From: Gluconobacter vitians
GTDB taxonomy: Bacteria > Pseudomonadota > Alphaproteobacteria > Acetobacterales > Acetobacteraceae
Direction: 5' to 3'
DNA: 42,558 nucleotides
NCBI RefSeq assembly: GCF_015244565.1
Contig: NZ_JABCQG010000018.1
Location: forward strand, 1 to 42,558
Position numbers and translations under genes: made by a program. This document shows, in pieces, positions 33,961 to 42,524 of the stretch; within the stretch, counting starts at the first letter, position 1; each line of letters opens with the position of its first letter. The notes under the pieces were generated by a model, which saw only the letters and a program-made list of their open reading frames with translations, did no database searches and was not told where the DNA came from.

Positions 33961-34893
33961 ATGATCGCCAAGGACACGCCCCTGACATCCTCGATTGTCC
34001 CGAGCGGGACCGAGCAGCAGGACCCGCGTTATGGAGACATCGACCTGTGGCCGGCGACTTCAGTGCTGGATGCCCTGGCTGAAGCCCAGATGACGGCCAC
34101 AGCCGTCGCCCGCGCAGCCGTTCCCCAGATGAATGACGTCGTCACGGCCGCACTGCCACGCCTGCGCGCAGGGGGAAGGCTGTTCTATGTCGGGGCCGGT
34201 ACGTCGGGCCGCGTAGGACTTCAGGACGGCGTGGAGCTCACACCAACTTTCGGCTGGCCCTCCGAACGCCTCATCCTGATGCTGGCAGGCGGAACAACAG
34301 CCCTGTTCGAAGCCGTGGAAGGGGCGGAAGATCGTGAAGAGACGGCATGCACGGAAATCCTGTCCCATAATCCCGGCCGGAACGATGTCGTGTTCGGCAT
34401 CGCAGCCAGTGGCGCAACTCCCTATACCTGCGCCGCCATTGCGGCCGCGCGTAACGCAGGTGCACTAACCGTCGGGATCAGCTGCAACAGAGATGGCCGT
34501 CTGCTCAGGGAAGCAGAACTGGGAATAGCCATCGTGACAGGCCCCGAAGTCATTGCAGGCTCCACGCGGCTCAAGGCGGGCACAGCGCAGAAAGCCGTCC
34601 TGAACATGCTGTCCACGACGTTGATGATCAAACTCGGACACGGCTATCGCGGACAGATGGTGGATATGCGTGTCGTCAACGCCAAGCTTGAAAAGCGGGC
34701 GGCCCGCATGGTGCATGATCTGGCTGGCGGAACGCCTGAAGAAATCGAAGCCGCGCTGCAGGCCAGCCATCAGAACGTCAAGCGTGCCATTCTCATCCGC
34801 TCCGGCCTGACGGCGGAAGAAGCAGAAACCGCACTGATGCAAAACGCAGGCGACCTACGCGCTGTTATGGCAGCGCAGACAGACCGGGGCTGA
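33961..34893 (+). CDS. murQ: N-acetylmuramic acid 6-phosphate etherase
   Basis: A 310-residue MurQ. The start region has DPRYGDIDLWPATSVLDALAEAQ, and the SIS domain has LFYVGAGTSGRVGLQDGVELTPTF, GIAASGATPYTCAAI and GPEVIAGSTRLKAGTAQK. It removes the lactyl ether from MurNAc-6-phosphate to give GlcNAc-6-phosphate in peptidoglycan recycling. ATG 33961 with GAGG upstream is preferred over a TTG at 33952. The family usually begins with an N-R/P-x-T-x stretch that is less clear here, but all functional motifs are present. It works on the product of AnmK, encoded two genes later. Confidence 0.93.
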   Translation: MIAKDTPLTSSIVPSGTEQQDPRYGDIDLWPATSVLDALAEAQMTATAVARAAVPQMNDVVTAALPRLRAGGRLFYVGAGTSGRVGLQDGVELTPTFGWPSERLILMLAGGTTALFEAVEGAEDREETACTEILSHNPGRNDVVFGIAASGATPYTCAAIAAARNAGALTVGISCNRDGRLLREAELGIAIVTGPEVIAGSTRLKAGTAQKAVLNMLSTTLMIKLGHGYRGQMVDMRVVNAKLEKRAARMVHDLAGGTPEEIEAALQASHQNVKRAILIRSGLTAEEAETALMQNAGDLRAVMAAQTDRG

Positions 34894-34900
34894 GGCTTTT

Positions 34901-35665
34901 ATGGACGTGAAGCACACGGAAGACATTTTTGCCGCCCTGAAACCCGACCAGACGGACCGCAAACCTCTGTATCTGCAGCTGGCTGAACGCCTGCGCGAAC
35001 TGATCAACAGCGGAACGCTCCGCGGTGGCGACGCCGTTCCGCCTGAGCGCGAACTGGCCGAACTGACAGGCGTATCGCGTGTGACCGTCCGCAAATCCCT
35101 TGAACAGCTGGTGACGGCCGGGCTGTTAACACAGCGCCCCGGTGCAGGAACATTCGTATCCCGCAGGATCCAGCAGCCGCTTTCGGTCCTGATGGGATTT
35201 TCCGACGACATGCGCGCCCGTGGCTACGAACCGGCATCAATCTGGCTGGACAAACGCGCGGCAGGGGCAAGCCCGGATGAAGCCATGGCGCTGGGTATTG
35301 CCCCGGCGGCCCCGGTCCTGCGTCTGAAACGGATCCGGACCGCAGACGGCGAGCCCATGGCCATCGAGACAGCTGTCATCTCACGTCGGGATCTGGCATC
35401 TCCGGAACTGGTCAGGGAGTCGTTTTACGCGGCCCTGAAAGCCCATGGATTGCTGCCGGTGCGGGCGCTTCAGCGAATCCGGGCACGAATGGCCACGCTG
35501 CACGAAGCCGAACTGCTCCATATCAGCCATCCCACGGCCATTCTCGAGATCGAGCGGCGTTCTTTCCTTCCGGACGGCCGCGTCCTCGAGGTCACATTTT
35601 CCTGCTACCGCGCCGATCTCTATGATTTCGTCGTGGAACTCCAGACATCCGAGGAGCACGACTGA
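34901..35665 (+). CDS. GntR-family (HutC/UTRA type) regulator
   Basis: A 254-residue regulator. The winged helix is at residues 25-90 (ERLRELINSGTLRGGDAVP, ELAELTGVSRVTVRKSLEQL, QRPGAGTFV), and the UTRA ligand-binding domain follows (VLRLKRIRTADGEPMAIETAVI, then LEIERRSFLPDGRVLEVTFSCYRADLYDF). UTRA regulators such as NagR/DasR bind amino-sugar phosphates. Sitting between murQ and anmK, it likely represses this operon until a MurNAc- or GlcNAc-phosphate appears. Its stop overlaps the anmK start (TGATG). Confidence 0.9.
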   Translation: MDVKHTEDIFAALKPDQTDRKPLYLQLAERLRELINSGTLRGGDAVPPERELAELTGVSRVTVRKSLEQLVTAGLLTQRPGAGTFVSRRIQQPLSVLMGFSDDMRARGYEPASIWLDKRAAGASPDEAMALGIAPAAPVLRLKRIRTADGEPMAIETAVISRRDLASPELVRESFYAALKAHGLLPVRALQRIRARMATLHEAELLHISHPTAILEIERRSFLPDGRVLEVTFSCYRADLYDFVVELQTSEEHD

Positions 35666-36774
35666 TGCGATGCCTGACCGCCATAGGACTGATGAGTGGC
35701 ACTTCGCTGGATGGCGTGGACGCAGCCCTTGTCCGCACGGATGGCGAGAAAATCGTCTCGCATGGCCCCGGTCTGAGTCTGGAATATTCTCCGGAACTGC
35801 GGAACCGTGCCCGTGACCTTCTCTCCCGTGCAGCAACGACAAGCACGGACGATCCAGAGCTATGCGCGGTCGAGCGGGACATCACCCGACGCCATATCGA
35901 AGCCGTCGAACTCCTGCGACGCCAGACAGACACGATCGACCTGATCGGGTTTCATGGACAGACCATCCTGCACGCACCAGAACGACGGCTGACCTGGCAG
36001 ATTGGCGACGCTGCCCTGCTGTCCCGGGAAACCGGCCTTCCGGTTATTCATGATTTTCGCAGCGCGGATGTGGCGGCTGGCGGCGAAGGAGCCCCTCTGG
36101 CGCCCTGGTATCATGCCGCGCTGCTTCGCGGGCATAAGGGGCCTGTTGCCATCCTGAATATCGGAGGCGTTGCGAATGTGACTTTGGTGGACTCTGACGG
36201 ACGTATTTATGCCTGTGACACCGGTCCGGGAAATGCCCTGCTGGACGACTGGGCGTTTCTTCATACAGGGACCGCCTGTGATGTTGATGGCAGGTTGGCG
36301 CGTGCCGGAACGGTTCATGAGGACATTCTGGAGCCGTTACTGGCAGACCCCTATTTTGCGCGCCCGGCACCGAAATCACTGGACCGTCTGACGTTTCACC
36401 GTGCCATGGATGCGGTCAGAACGCTCTCACCGGAGGACGGAGCAGCAACGCTCTTGGCATTTACGGTCGAAGCCATTCGGCGGACACCGCTGCCATGCCA
36501 GCCAGCAGCCTGGTATGTCTGTGGAGGTGGTCGCCACAATGCGACGCTCATGGCGCAACTTAAAGGCGCCCTGTCTGCACCAGTATTACCTGTCGAAACA
36601 CTGGACTGGAACGGTGACGATCTGGAAGCAGAATGTTTCGGATTTCTGGCCGTCCGCGCCCTGCGAAAACTACCACTTTCCGCTCCAACCATTACCGGCA
36701 GCCCTACCCTTCTGACAGGAGGACGACTGACCTGTGCTGGCCTTTCTCCCCTTCCTTCGTGGTTGGCCCTCTGA
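35665..36774 (+). CDS. anmK: Anhydro-N-acetylmuramic acid kinase
   Basis: A 369-residue sugar kinase. The N-terminal phosphate-binding motif is AIGLMSGTSLDGVDAALV. DLIGFHGQTILHAP, GLPVIHDFRSADVAAGGEGAPLAPWYH and VAILNIGGVANVTLV are AnmK hallmarks, with CDTGPGNALLDDW and the C-terminal VCGGGRHNATLM also present. It opens the 1,6-anhydro ring and phosphorylates anhMurNAc to MurNAc-6-phosphate, the substrate of MurQ in the same operon. Length and motifs are normal. Its end lies 205 bases before mgtC. Confidence 0.95.
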   Translation: MRCLTAIGLMSGTSLDGVDAALVRTDGEKIVSHGPGLSLEYSPELRNRARDLLSRAATTSTDDPELCAVERDITRRHIEAVELLRRQTDTIDLIGFHGQTILHAPERRLTWQIGDAALLSRETGLPVIHDFRSADVAAGGEGAPLAPWYHAALLRGHKGPVAILNIGGVANVTLVDSDGRIYACDTGPGNALLDDWAFLHTGTACDVDGRLARAGTVHEDILEPLLADPYFARPAPKSLDRLTFHRAMDAVRTLSPEDGAATLLAFTVEAIRRTPLPCQPAAWYVCGGGRHNATLMAQLKGALSAPVLPVETLDWNGDDLEAECFGFLAVRALRKLPLSAPTITGSPTLLTGGRLTCAGLSPLPSWLAL

Positions 36775-36781
36775 AATCACG

Positions 36782-36869
36782 TAACCTGTCTTCAAAATCC
36801 TCTGCCCGCTATGGCGGCAAATGGGACGGGTAAGCCCGTGTGTCCAAAGATGACGGAGCAGACAGGTTA
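36782..36869 (+). promoter_or_regulatory. Structured leader upstream of the MgtC-family gene
   Basis: TAACCTGTCT (36782-36791) pairs perfectly over 10 bp with AGACAGGTTA (36860-36869) and encloses two smaller hairpins: CCGC/GCGG around TATG, and GGAC-GGG/CCC-GTCC near 36823-36845. Downstream, GGAG at about 36942 can pair with CTCC at about 36962, just before the mgtC ribosome binding site. This looks like an RNA control element. I could not match it to the M-box or another known riboswitch by eye. Confidence 0.45.
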
Positions 36870-36979
36870 GCTGTTCCTCGCATCGCACCCAGAAAGATTC
36901 CCGGTAAAAACCCGGAAGCGGATTATGGCGTTCGAAACTTGCGGAGCTACAGCAGCAGGATCTCCGTGAAAGGACGCCG

Positions 36980-37696
36980 ATGCATTCTCTGAGTCTTTCG
37001 GACGGGTGGCAGGATGTCATGGTCCGTCTGGCAGCTGCCCTGATTACGGGAATGGTTTTCGGCCTGAACCGGGACGAACATCAGCGCGCTGCCGGCTTGC
37101 GCACGACCACCCTTGTCTGTCTTGCAGCCTGCCTGGCCATGGTGGACGCTAATCTTCTGCTTCAGACCGGGGGAAAGACGGCAGGCTCTTTTGCGACCCT
37201 CGATCTCATGCGTCTGCCGCTGGGCATTCTGTCCGGAATGGGATTTATCGGCGCTGGCGCCATTCTGCGGCGGGGAAATATCATTCACGGCGTTACCACC
37301 GCGGCGACGCTATGGATTGTCACGGTTCTGGGGCTGTGCTTTGGCGGGGGCCAGATCCTGCTGGGACTGACAGGCGCAGGGCTGGGTTTCGCTGTTCTGT
37401 CAGGACTGAAATACGTTGAACGGTATCTGCCGCAGAGACAACGCTGCATGCTGGTCTTCAAGACCCGCCATCAGGACTCGGGGTGGCACTATATCCTGAA
37501 AAAATGTGCCGAGCATTCTGTTCATATAAAACAGCGTCAGGCCCGCTATCAGAATGACGAGCAAACCGCAGAAATTCACCTTGAACTGTCATGGCAGAAC
37601 AGAACGGCCATGCTGGATCCACTGTTCCTGCAGTCGCTTAATGATCACCCTGATATTCTCTGGCTGGACTGGCAATCGCTTGAAATGGAAGAATGA
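36980..37696 (+). CDS. MgtC/SapB-family membrane protein
   Basis: A 238-residue protein. The N-terminal membrane domain has the family motif VRLAAALITGMVFGLNRDEHQRAAGLRTTTLV, LPLGILSGMGFIGAGAIL and HGVTTAATLWIVTVLG. A soluble C-terminal part follows. MgtC proteins are linked to growth at low magnesium and to modulation of the ATP synthase. Membership is clear but function here is not known. AAAGGA lies about 8 bases before ATG 36980. A structured leader precedes it and may control expression. Confidence 0.9.
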   Translation: MHSLSLSDGWQDVMVRLAAALITGMVFGLNRDEHQRAAGLRTTTLVCLAACLAMVDANLLLQTGGKTAGSFATLDLMRLPLGILSGMGFIGAGAILRRGNIIHGVTTAATLWIVTVLGLCFGGGQILLGLTGAGLGFAVLSGLKYVERYLPQRQRCMLVFKTRHQDSGWHYILKKCAEHSVHIKQRQARYQNDEQTAEIHLELSWQNRTAMLDPLFLQSLNDHPDILWLDWQSLEMEE

Positions 37697-37703
37697 CGGT
37701 CCT

Positions 37704-38309
37704 TCAGACCTTTTCGAGGTGTTTTTGGAATTCTTCCGCAGTCCAGGTTGTAATCTGGTTTGTAAAGCGCAGGCGATAAAAGCCCAGCAGCTGGTCATGG
37801 GTAGAATCAATTGAACTGTAAACGCCGTCAGTAATCAGAACTGTTCTGTAATTGTAATCAAGCGCGCCGAGCAGGGTTGCCAGGACACAGACATCCGTTT
37901 CTCCCCCGGTGATCACGAGAGTTTCGATATTCTGGCCCGCAAGATGTTTCTGCAGCTTCCCTTCATGCCAGGGCGAATAACCCTTTTTATCGACCACCTG
38001 TGCTGGCGGAATAAAGGCTTTCAGATCATCGACAACATCCAGCATATCCTCTCCGAGCCGGGAGCGCGTCATCTGATGCCAGTGCCGATAATAATCCCGC
38101 CAGGCGCCTGATGCGTCCTCGACATCAACGGGAGGAATAAAGCGGGTAAAAACCGTTTTTTCGGGCTGCGTGGCAACAAGCTGGTGAACCGTAGGGAGAA
38201 TGCGGGCCAGCCAGGGCGCATGCCAGGCAGTTTTTTTGAAAAACATGTTCTGCATATCAACGCAGATATGGCGCCAGCGCCCGCTCTTCAGACTGTCTTC
38301 CAGACCCAT
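37704..38309 (-). CDS. Isochorismatase-like cysteine hydrolase
   Basis: A 201-residue protein of the cysteine hydrolase superfamily. The catalytic triad is visible as Asp in HICVDMQNMFF, Lys in VVDKKGYSPWHEG and Cys in VITGGETDVCVLATLLGA. Relatives hydrolyse isochorismate, nicotinamide, ureides or carbamates, and the motifs do not tell which. ATG 38309 with GGAG upstream is chosen. A TTG at 38378 would add 23 residues (GDLQPTGPFITLANGERA), which look partly coding, so the longer form is possible. It converges on mgtC with only 7 bases between. Confidence 0.85.
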   Translation of the reverse strand: MGLEDSLKSGRWRHICVDMQNMFFKKTAWHAPWLARILPTVHQLVATQPEKTVFTRFIPPVDVEDASGAWRDYYRHWHQMTRSRLGEDMLDVVDDLKAFIPPAQVVDKKGYSPWHEGKLQKHLAGQNIETLVITGGETDVCVLATLLGALDYNYRTVLITDGVYSSIDSTHDQLLGFYRLRFTNQITTWTAEEFQKHLEKV

Positions 38310-38473
38310 TGCACGCTCTCCATTCGCCAGAGTGATGAAAGGCCCTGTTGGCTGCAAATCCCCGGACAGTTTCTCCAACAGGTCCTGACTGACCTCAACG
38401 TAGAGCGTGCTCTTCGTCGCAATCTGAAAATTTTCAAAAATCAGATAGGCAAAGGAGGTTCTGGTGGTTTTAC

Positions 38474-40303
38474 CTACTGCGGTTGCACGGTTTCATGCGT
38501 CATAACCAGGGTCTCCAGAAGGTTGACATGCGCCAGATGCGTCAGCCCCTGAGGCATGTTACCCAGCCATGATCCATCATCTGGATTGACCATCTCGGTC
38601 CAGACCCCGACACCTCCCTGAAGAGCATCCGTAAGCTCTGACAGCGCTTTTCGGGCTTTCTCTACATGTCCCAGAAGTGCCCATGCTTCAGCAATCCAGA
38701 ACGAACAGGCGAGGAAACATCCTTCCTCATCCGACATATCACTGTATCGGTAGTGATAGGGGCATGTCCCCAATTCCTGATCGAGGGCAGCCAGCGTCTG
38801 GCGAAGGCGGTTCTGGTTTTCAAACCGGAACCGTACAGCCAGAGCCATCGCAGCATCGAGTTTCTCGGACCCCGGATACATAACGTAGGACTGCCTGTTG
38901 TCAGACCAGCAATGCTCGTCGATCCAGGCCGCAATCCGATCCCGTTCCCGAACCCATCGGTCACGGCATGTTGTGGGAAGTTGTCCTCTGTCCGCGAGTT
39001 CAACAGCCCGCGCGAGGGCCTGCCAGCAACTGATTTTCGAAAACGTATAATGCTGCTCTTCTGACAGTTCCCAGATCCCGGCATCTTTCTGCCGCCAGAT
39101 ATCCGTGCATTCATCGGCAATATGCGACAGAAGTTCAGCGCTGGCATTATCGAGAATGTTCCCGGCTTCGATAAAGCGCCACGCTGTCCCGAAGATGTCA
39201 CCATAAATACCATGCTGGTGCTGACTGGCAGCCTGATTGCCTGTCACAACCGGCCGTGAATTTCTGTAGCCTGCCCTGCCAGTTTCCTGGACGTCAGAAA
39301 CTTTCTGCCCCTCCAGAGTATAACAGACGAGAGGACCATGTTCCTGGAGGCGTTTCAGAAGCCATGTAAAAGCAGCCTGCGCCTCGGGTTGGGCATTAAT
39401 AGCCAGAAACGCCTTGATTGTGTAGCCGGCATCCCGGATCCATGCGAAGCGGTAATCGTAGTTTTTCTTCCCTCCGATTTTTTCCGGAAGGGATGTGGTC
39501 GCTGCTGCCGCAATGGCGCCCGAAGGAGAGAAAAGGAGAAATTTGAGCGCAAGTGCACTTCGGACAAAACCGTCCCGATAGGGTCCCTGATAGCTGATCG
39601 CACTGGACCAGAGCTGCCATGCGCGATCGGAAATATCGATACGCGCATCAATATCCTCAATCGGCGGCACCACCAGTGGCTCGTCCTGTCCAGCAACGAT
39701 GGCCAGAACCTGTCGCTCGCCCTTGCGAACCACAAACTGACCTGTAACGCCCTCGTCACTCTGGTCACATGTGACGCCTGATGTATGCAGGAAGAGTCCC
39801 AGAACATCTCGCACATGGAAAACCGTGTAGCGCCCAATCTGGGACCTGTAAGGGCTTGCCGTATCAGCGCGTCGGCTGAACAGGATTTTCAGACTGAAAC
39901 GGACACTCCCTTCCAGCCCCTCAATGCGTCGCGCCAGTTCCGACCAGGGAAGACGCCCGGCATGGCTGCTATTGAGTGATTCCGTCAGCCTGGCCTTACC
40001 GTCGCGTGTCTGGAAAATCGTTTCCAGAACATTGCTCTCCGGCAGGTAATACCGCTCTGTCTGAAACTCACCTTCGGGCTGGATAACGAAATACCCGCCT
40101 TCGCCAGCATCAATAAGACGATCAAAAAGAGGGGGAGAGCTGATTTTGGGAACACACCACCAGTCAATCGACCCGTCAGCCCCGGACAGAGCGACGGACC
40201 GGCCATCGCCGAGCGCCCCGTAATCTTTAAGAGGCAGATAACCTCCGGTTCTGATCGGATATGATAGTTCTCGCTCTGCCTCAATGGCACGATCACTTTG
40301 CAT
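38474..40303 (-). CDS. Glycoside hydrolase family 15 protein (glucoamylase/trehalase type)
   Basis: A 609-residue protein. The N-terminal beta domain has YLPLKDYGALGDGRSVALSG and GSIDWWCVPKISSPPLFDRL. The (alpha/alpha)6 catalytic domain has YDYRFAWIRDAGYTIKAFL, NQAASQHQHGIYGD and, near the end, DEEGCFLACSFWIAEAWALLG. Bacterial members without signal peptide include trehalases and glucoamylase-like enzymes acting in the cytoplasm. None is seen here, so trehalose or a maltodextrin is the likely substrate. Which one is not decided by sequence. ATG 40303 is preferred to a TTG at 40318. It stands alone, followed by an 800-base gap upstream. Confidence 0.9.
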   Translation of the reverse strand: MQSDRAIEAERELSYPIRTGGYLPLKDYGALGDGRSVALSGADGSIDWWCVPKISSPPLFDRLIDAGEGGYFVIQPEGEFQTERYYLPESNVLETIFQTRDGKARLTESLNSSHAGRLPWSELARRIEGLEGSVRFSLKILFSRRADTASPYRSQIGRYTVFHVRDVLGLFLHTSGVTCDQSDEGVTGQFVVRKGERQVLAIVAGQDEPLVVPPIEDIDARIDISDRAWQLWSSAISYQGPYRDGFVRSALALKFLLFSPSGAIAAAATTSLPEKIGGKKNYDYRFAWIRDAGYTIKAFLAINAQPEAQAAFTWLLKRLQEHGPLVCYTLEGQKVSDVQETGRAGYRNSRPVVTGNQAASQHQHGIYGDIFGTAWRFIEAGNILDNASAELLSHIADECTDIWRQKDAGIWELSEEQHYTFSKISCWQALARAVELADRGQLPTTCRDRWVRERDRIAAWIDEHCWSDNRQSYVMYPGSEKLDAAMALAVRFRFENQNRLRQTLAALDQELGTCPYHYRYSDMSDEEGCFLACSFWIAEAWALLGHVEKARKALSELTDALQGGVGVWTEMVNPDDGSWLGNMPQGLTHLAHVNLLETLVMTHETVQPQ

Positions 40304-41111
40304 CTGGCGGTTTCCCAATACTTGAGATCTTCACCCTTCGGATTGAGGAAAATCTGCTATCGGATCAGCGCATAGGAGTGGAAAAGGTTCAGATGCAGAG
40401 CAACACGTCCCCTGTCCGGTATCAGGTTTAAGCATTGGGGAACGGCAGCAGGAGCCGTTAGCCATGCCTCAATCTCCTCCCGACTTTCCAAAATCACAAG
40501 TATAACTTTTGGATGATAGGCCGATACCACAGCATTTGCTTCAGTATTCAGAAACCGAAAAAATGGGCCGTAGCTTTTCTTTCTCTACTTTCAATTCAAG
40601 CGCAGCAAACTATACTGTACGAGAGTAAAGGCAGATGCCAAATACGCACCAATTTTCTATGCTCGTCGTTCCAGAGGCTTGCGGCAGCAAGATCTGGAAA
40701 GCTCATGAAAGACGGGACCGTCTTGTAGTAGCGTGTGAGAATACGCTGCGTTTGTTTGAGCTGGTTTCGCATTAGTTTGATGCAGTTTGCATGCGGTCTC
40801 GCATCCGTATAGCGCTTTCAATCTTTTTTAAAGAGTATTTTGACCTTTGAATGATGAAATAACCGGTAGGATCCTAGAGATCAGCAGGGCATGCAGGATA
40901 CCATTGAATAACCGATGGTTCTGTCGCTCTAGACGTACCTAACTTCCATGCCCAAGCAATGGAAACGTATCAATAATTATCCATTCCTGATCAATTGGAT
41001 CATCTTATGCCATACTTTCTCCACCGTATTTATTACGCTAAGATAACCAATGAGCCATATCTTGACCTAGATTAATAAACTTTTGATAACCTAATCTAGC
41101 TATAATTTCTC
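40304..41111. other. 808-base gene-free region with several small hairpins
   Basis: No convincing gene is present. The longest frame is 71 codons (40513-40728, plus strand) with no ribosome binding site or family resemblance. Base composition is more AT-rich than coding parts. Short inverted repeats are visible: AAGACG/CGTCTT at 40709-40724, AGCGT/ACGCT at 40730-40747 and ATGCG/CGCAT at 40791-40804, followed by a TTTTTT run near 40825. TGATC/GATCA lies at 40988-41002. The region must also hold the promoter of the GH15 gene. It could hide a small RNA or be decayed DNA. Confidence 0.4.
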
Positions 41112-42269
41112 TTACAAAGGAGCAGGAACAGGCGCAGCTTGAGCAACCAGTTTTTTCTGCTTGAGTTCACTCCAGAAGCTCGCAGGAATCGAGACTTCCA
41201 TGGATTTCGCATTAGCCTGCATCTGGGCCGCATTGCGCGCCCCTGGAATGACAGCCGCAACAGTTGGATGAGCGGCCGCAAACTGAAGCGCCGCTGTACG
41301 CAGATCGATGGCATGCTGTCTGGCAACAGACTCCATCGCCGCCCGCTTACGTGCCATTCCGGACGGAATAGTACCCCCGTAGTCGTATCGATTGCGTCCT
41401 GCAGCATAGCCGGCATTCAGGGGGGCACCGACAACAGCCGAAATGCCACGTGAGGCCAGTGCAGGGAGAGTGTGGGTCAAAGCCTCGTCATGTCGCAGGA
41501 TGGAATACTGGGTTGCCAGAAGGACGATATCCGGGTCTCCAATCTCGAGGGTTCGCAAGACAGCCTGAGGCGTATTAACCCCAAGCCCCCACCCCTTGAT
41601 GAGCCCTTCCTCTCGCATCCTGGTCAATGCTGGAATGGCGCCTTTGACAGCTTGGTCAAAATAAGTCGTCCATCGCGGCCCCATATCCTTGTTTTCTGGC
41701 GACAGGTCATGGATGTAAACGATATCGAGCCGGGAAATACCCAGTCTTTGGAGGCTGTCCTCGATTGAGCGCCGAACGCCATCTGCCGTATAATCATAAC
41801 GATAGGCGAAAGGGGAAGGGTCGTACCACATCGTCCCACTAGGCGGCTGTGGGGCGGCAGTCAGCAATCGCCCGACCTTGGTGGACAGGACAAATTCATC
41901 CCTTGGTCGCGTATGCAGAAAGTGACCAAACCGCCGTTCACTCAAGCCCAGACCGTACCAAGGTGACGTATCGAAATAACGCACCCCTGAAGCCCATGCC
42001 GCTTCCAATGCGGCTTCGGCATCTTCATCTGTCCCAGCCGCAAAGCCGTTTCCAATCGGAACTCCACCAAGCCCTATACGCGTCGGAGGACGAAATCGCT
42101 GCCCCGTCTGCACCACGTTTAGTGGCAGTGTATTGCGAACCACATCTCCCATGGTCGGAGTAACATCTCCGGCATGCTGTGCATCCTGAGCCTGTCCGCT
42201 TCGGGTCATCAGAACTGCAGCACTTCCCAAAGCAGAAAGTGCGAGAAGATCGCGTCGGGTGGCTGTCAT
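41112..42269 (-). CDS. Exported (Tat-type) aldo/keto reductase
   Basis: A 385-residue protein. The N terminus TATRRDLLALSALGSAAVL has the paired arginines and hydrophobic stretch of a Tat signal, with cleavage after GQAQ. The aldo/keto reductase barrel follows: RIGLGGVPIGNGF, YFDTSPWYGLGLSERRFG (Asp and Tyr of the tetrad), FVLSTKVGR (Lys), IVYIHDLS (His), and QYSILRHDEAL. The family reduces carbonyls or oxidises sugars such as L-fucose with NAD(P). Export as a folded protein would carry the bound cofactor, as in glucose-fructose oxidoreductase. That is inference. The gene is alone. Confidence 0.88.
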   Translation of the reverse strand: MTATRRDLLALSALGSAAVLMTRSGQAQDAQHAGDVTPTMGDVVRNTLPLNVVQTGQRFRPPTRIGLGGVPIGNGFAAGTDEDAEAALEAAWASGVRYFDTSPWYGLGLSERRFGHFLHTRPRDEFVLSTKVGRLLTAAPQPPSGTMWYDPSPFAYRYDYTADGVRRSIEDSLQRLGISRLDIVYIHDLSPENKDMGPRWTTYFDQAVKGAIPALTRMREEGLIKGWGLGVNTPQAVLRTLEIGDPDIVLLATQYSILRHDEALTHTLPALASRGISAVVGAPLNAGYAAGRNRYDYGGTIPSGMARKRAAMESVARQHAIDLRTAALQFAAAHPTVAAVIPGARNAAQMQANAKSMEVSIPASFWSELKQKKLVAQAAPVPAPL

Positions 42270-42389
42270 TACGCCCTCACATAATGTGGATACAGCCGTT
42301 AATGCTTATAACAAGGCAAAGTTCTAAATGGTCTGGGGCAAAGAGAAAGGACTCACGTCGTTGTGTGAGAAGGCATTTCCATCCCAACG

Positions 42390-42427
42390 CGAAAAACGCC
42401 CTGAGCGTGGCTCTAGGGCGTTTTTCG
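42390..42427. terminator. Strong terminator of the initiator tRNA gene
   Basis: CGAAAAACGCCCT (42390-42402) pairs perfectly over 13 bp with 42415-42427, and GAGC/GCTC extends the stem inside, leaving a 3-base loop. The A run and T run make it a terminator on both strands. It lies 20 bases after the 3' end of the minus-strand tRNA. Confidence 0.85.
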
Positions 42428-42447
42428 AAGATGGTTGCTTTCGAAGA

Positions 42448-42454
<7 letters not shown>
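42423..42454. repeat. Tandem 16-bp duplication including the tRNA 3' end
   Basis: TTTCGAAGATGGTTGC occurs twice without a gap (42423-42438 and 42439-42454). On the minus strand each copy holds GCAACCA, the last seven bases of the tRNA, and nine downstream bases. Confidence 0.85.

Positions 42455-42524
<70 letters not shown>

Noticed and set aside
36782-36979. M-box magnesium riboswitch before mgtC
   Set aside because: A fragment CCAAAGATG resembles part of the M-box, but the conserved GTTAGGTGAGGCTCC start and GCTAAAGCTCTACG end are not there.
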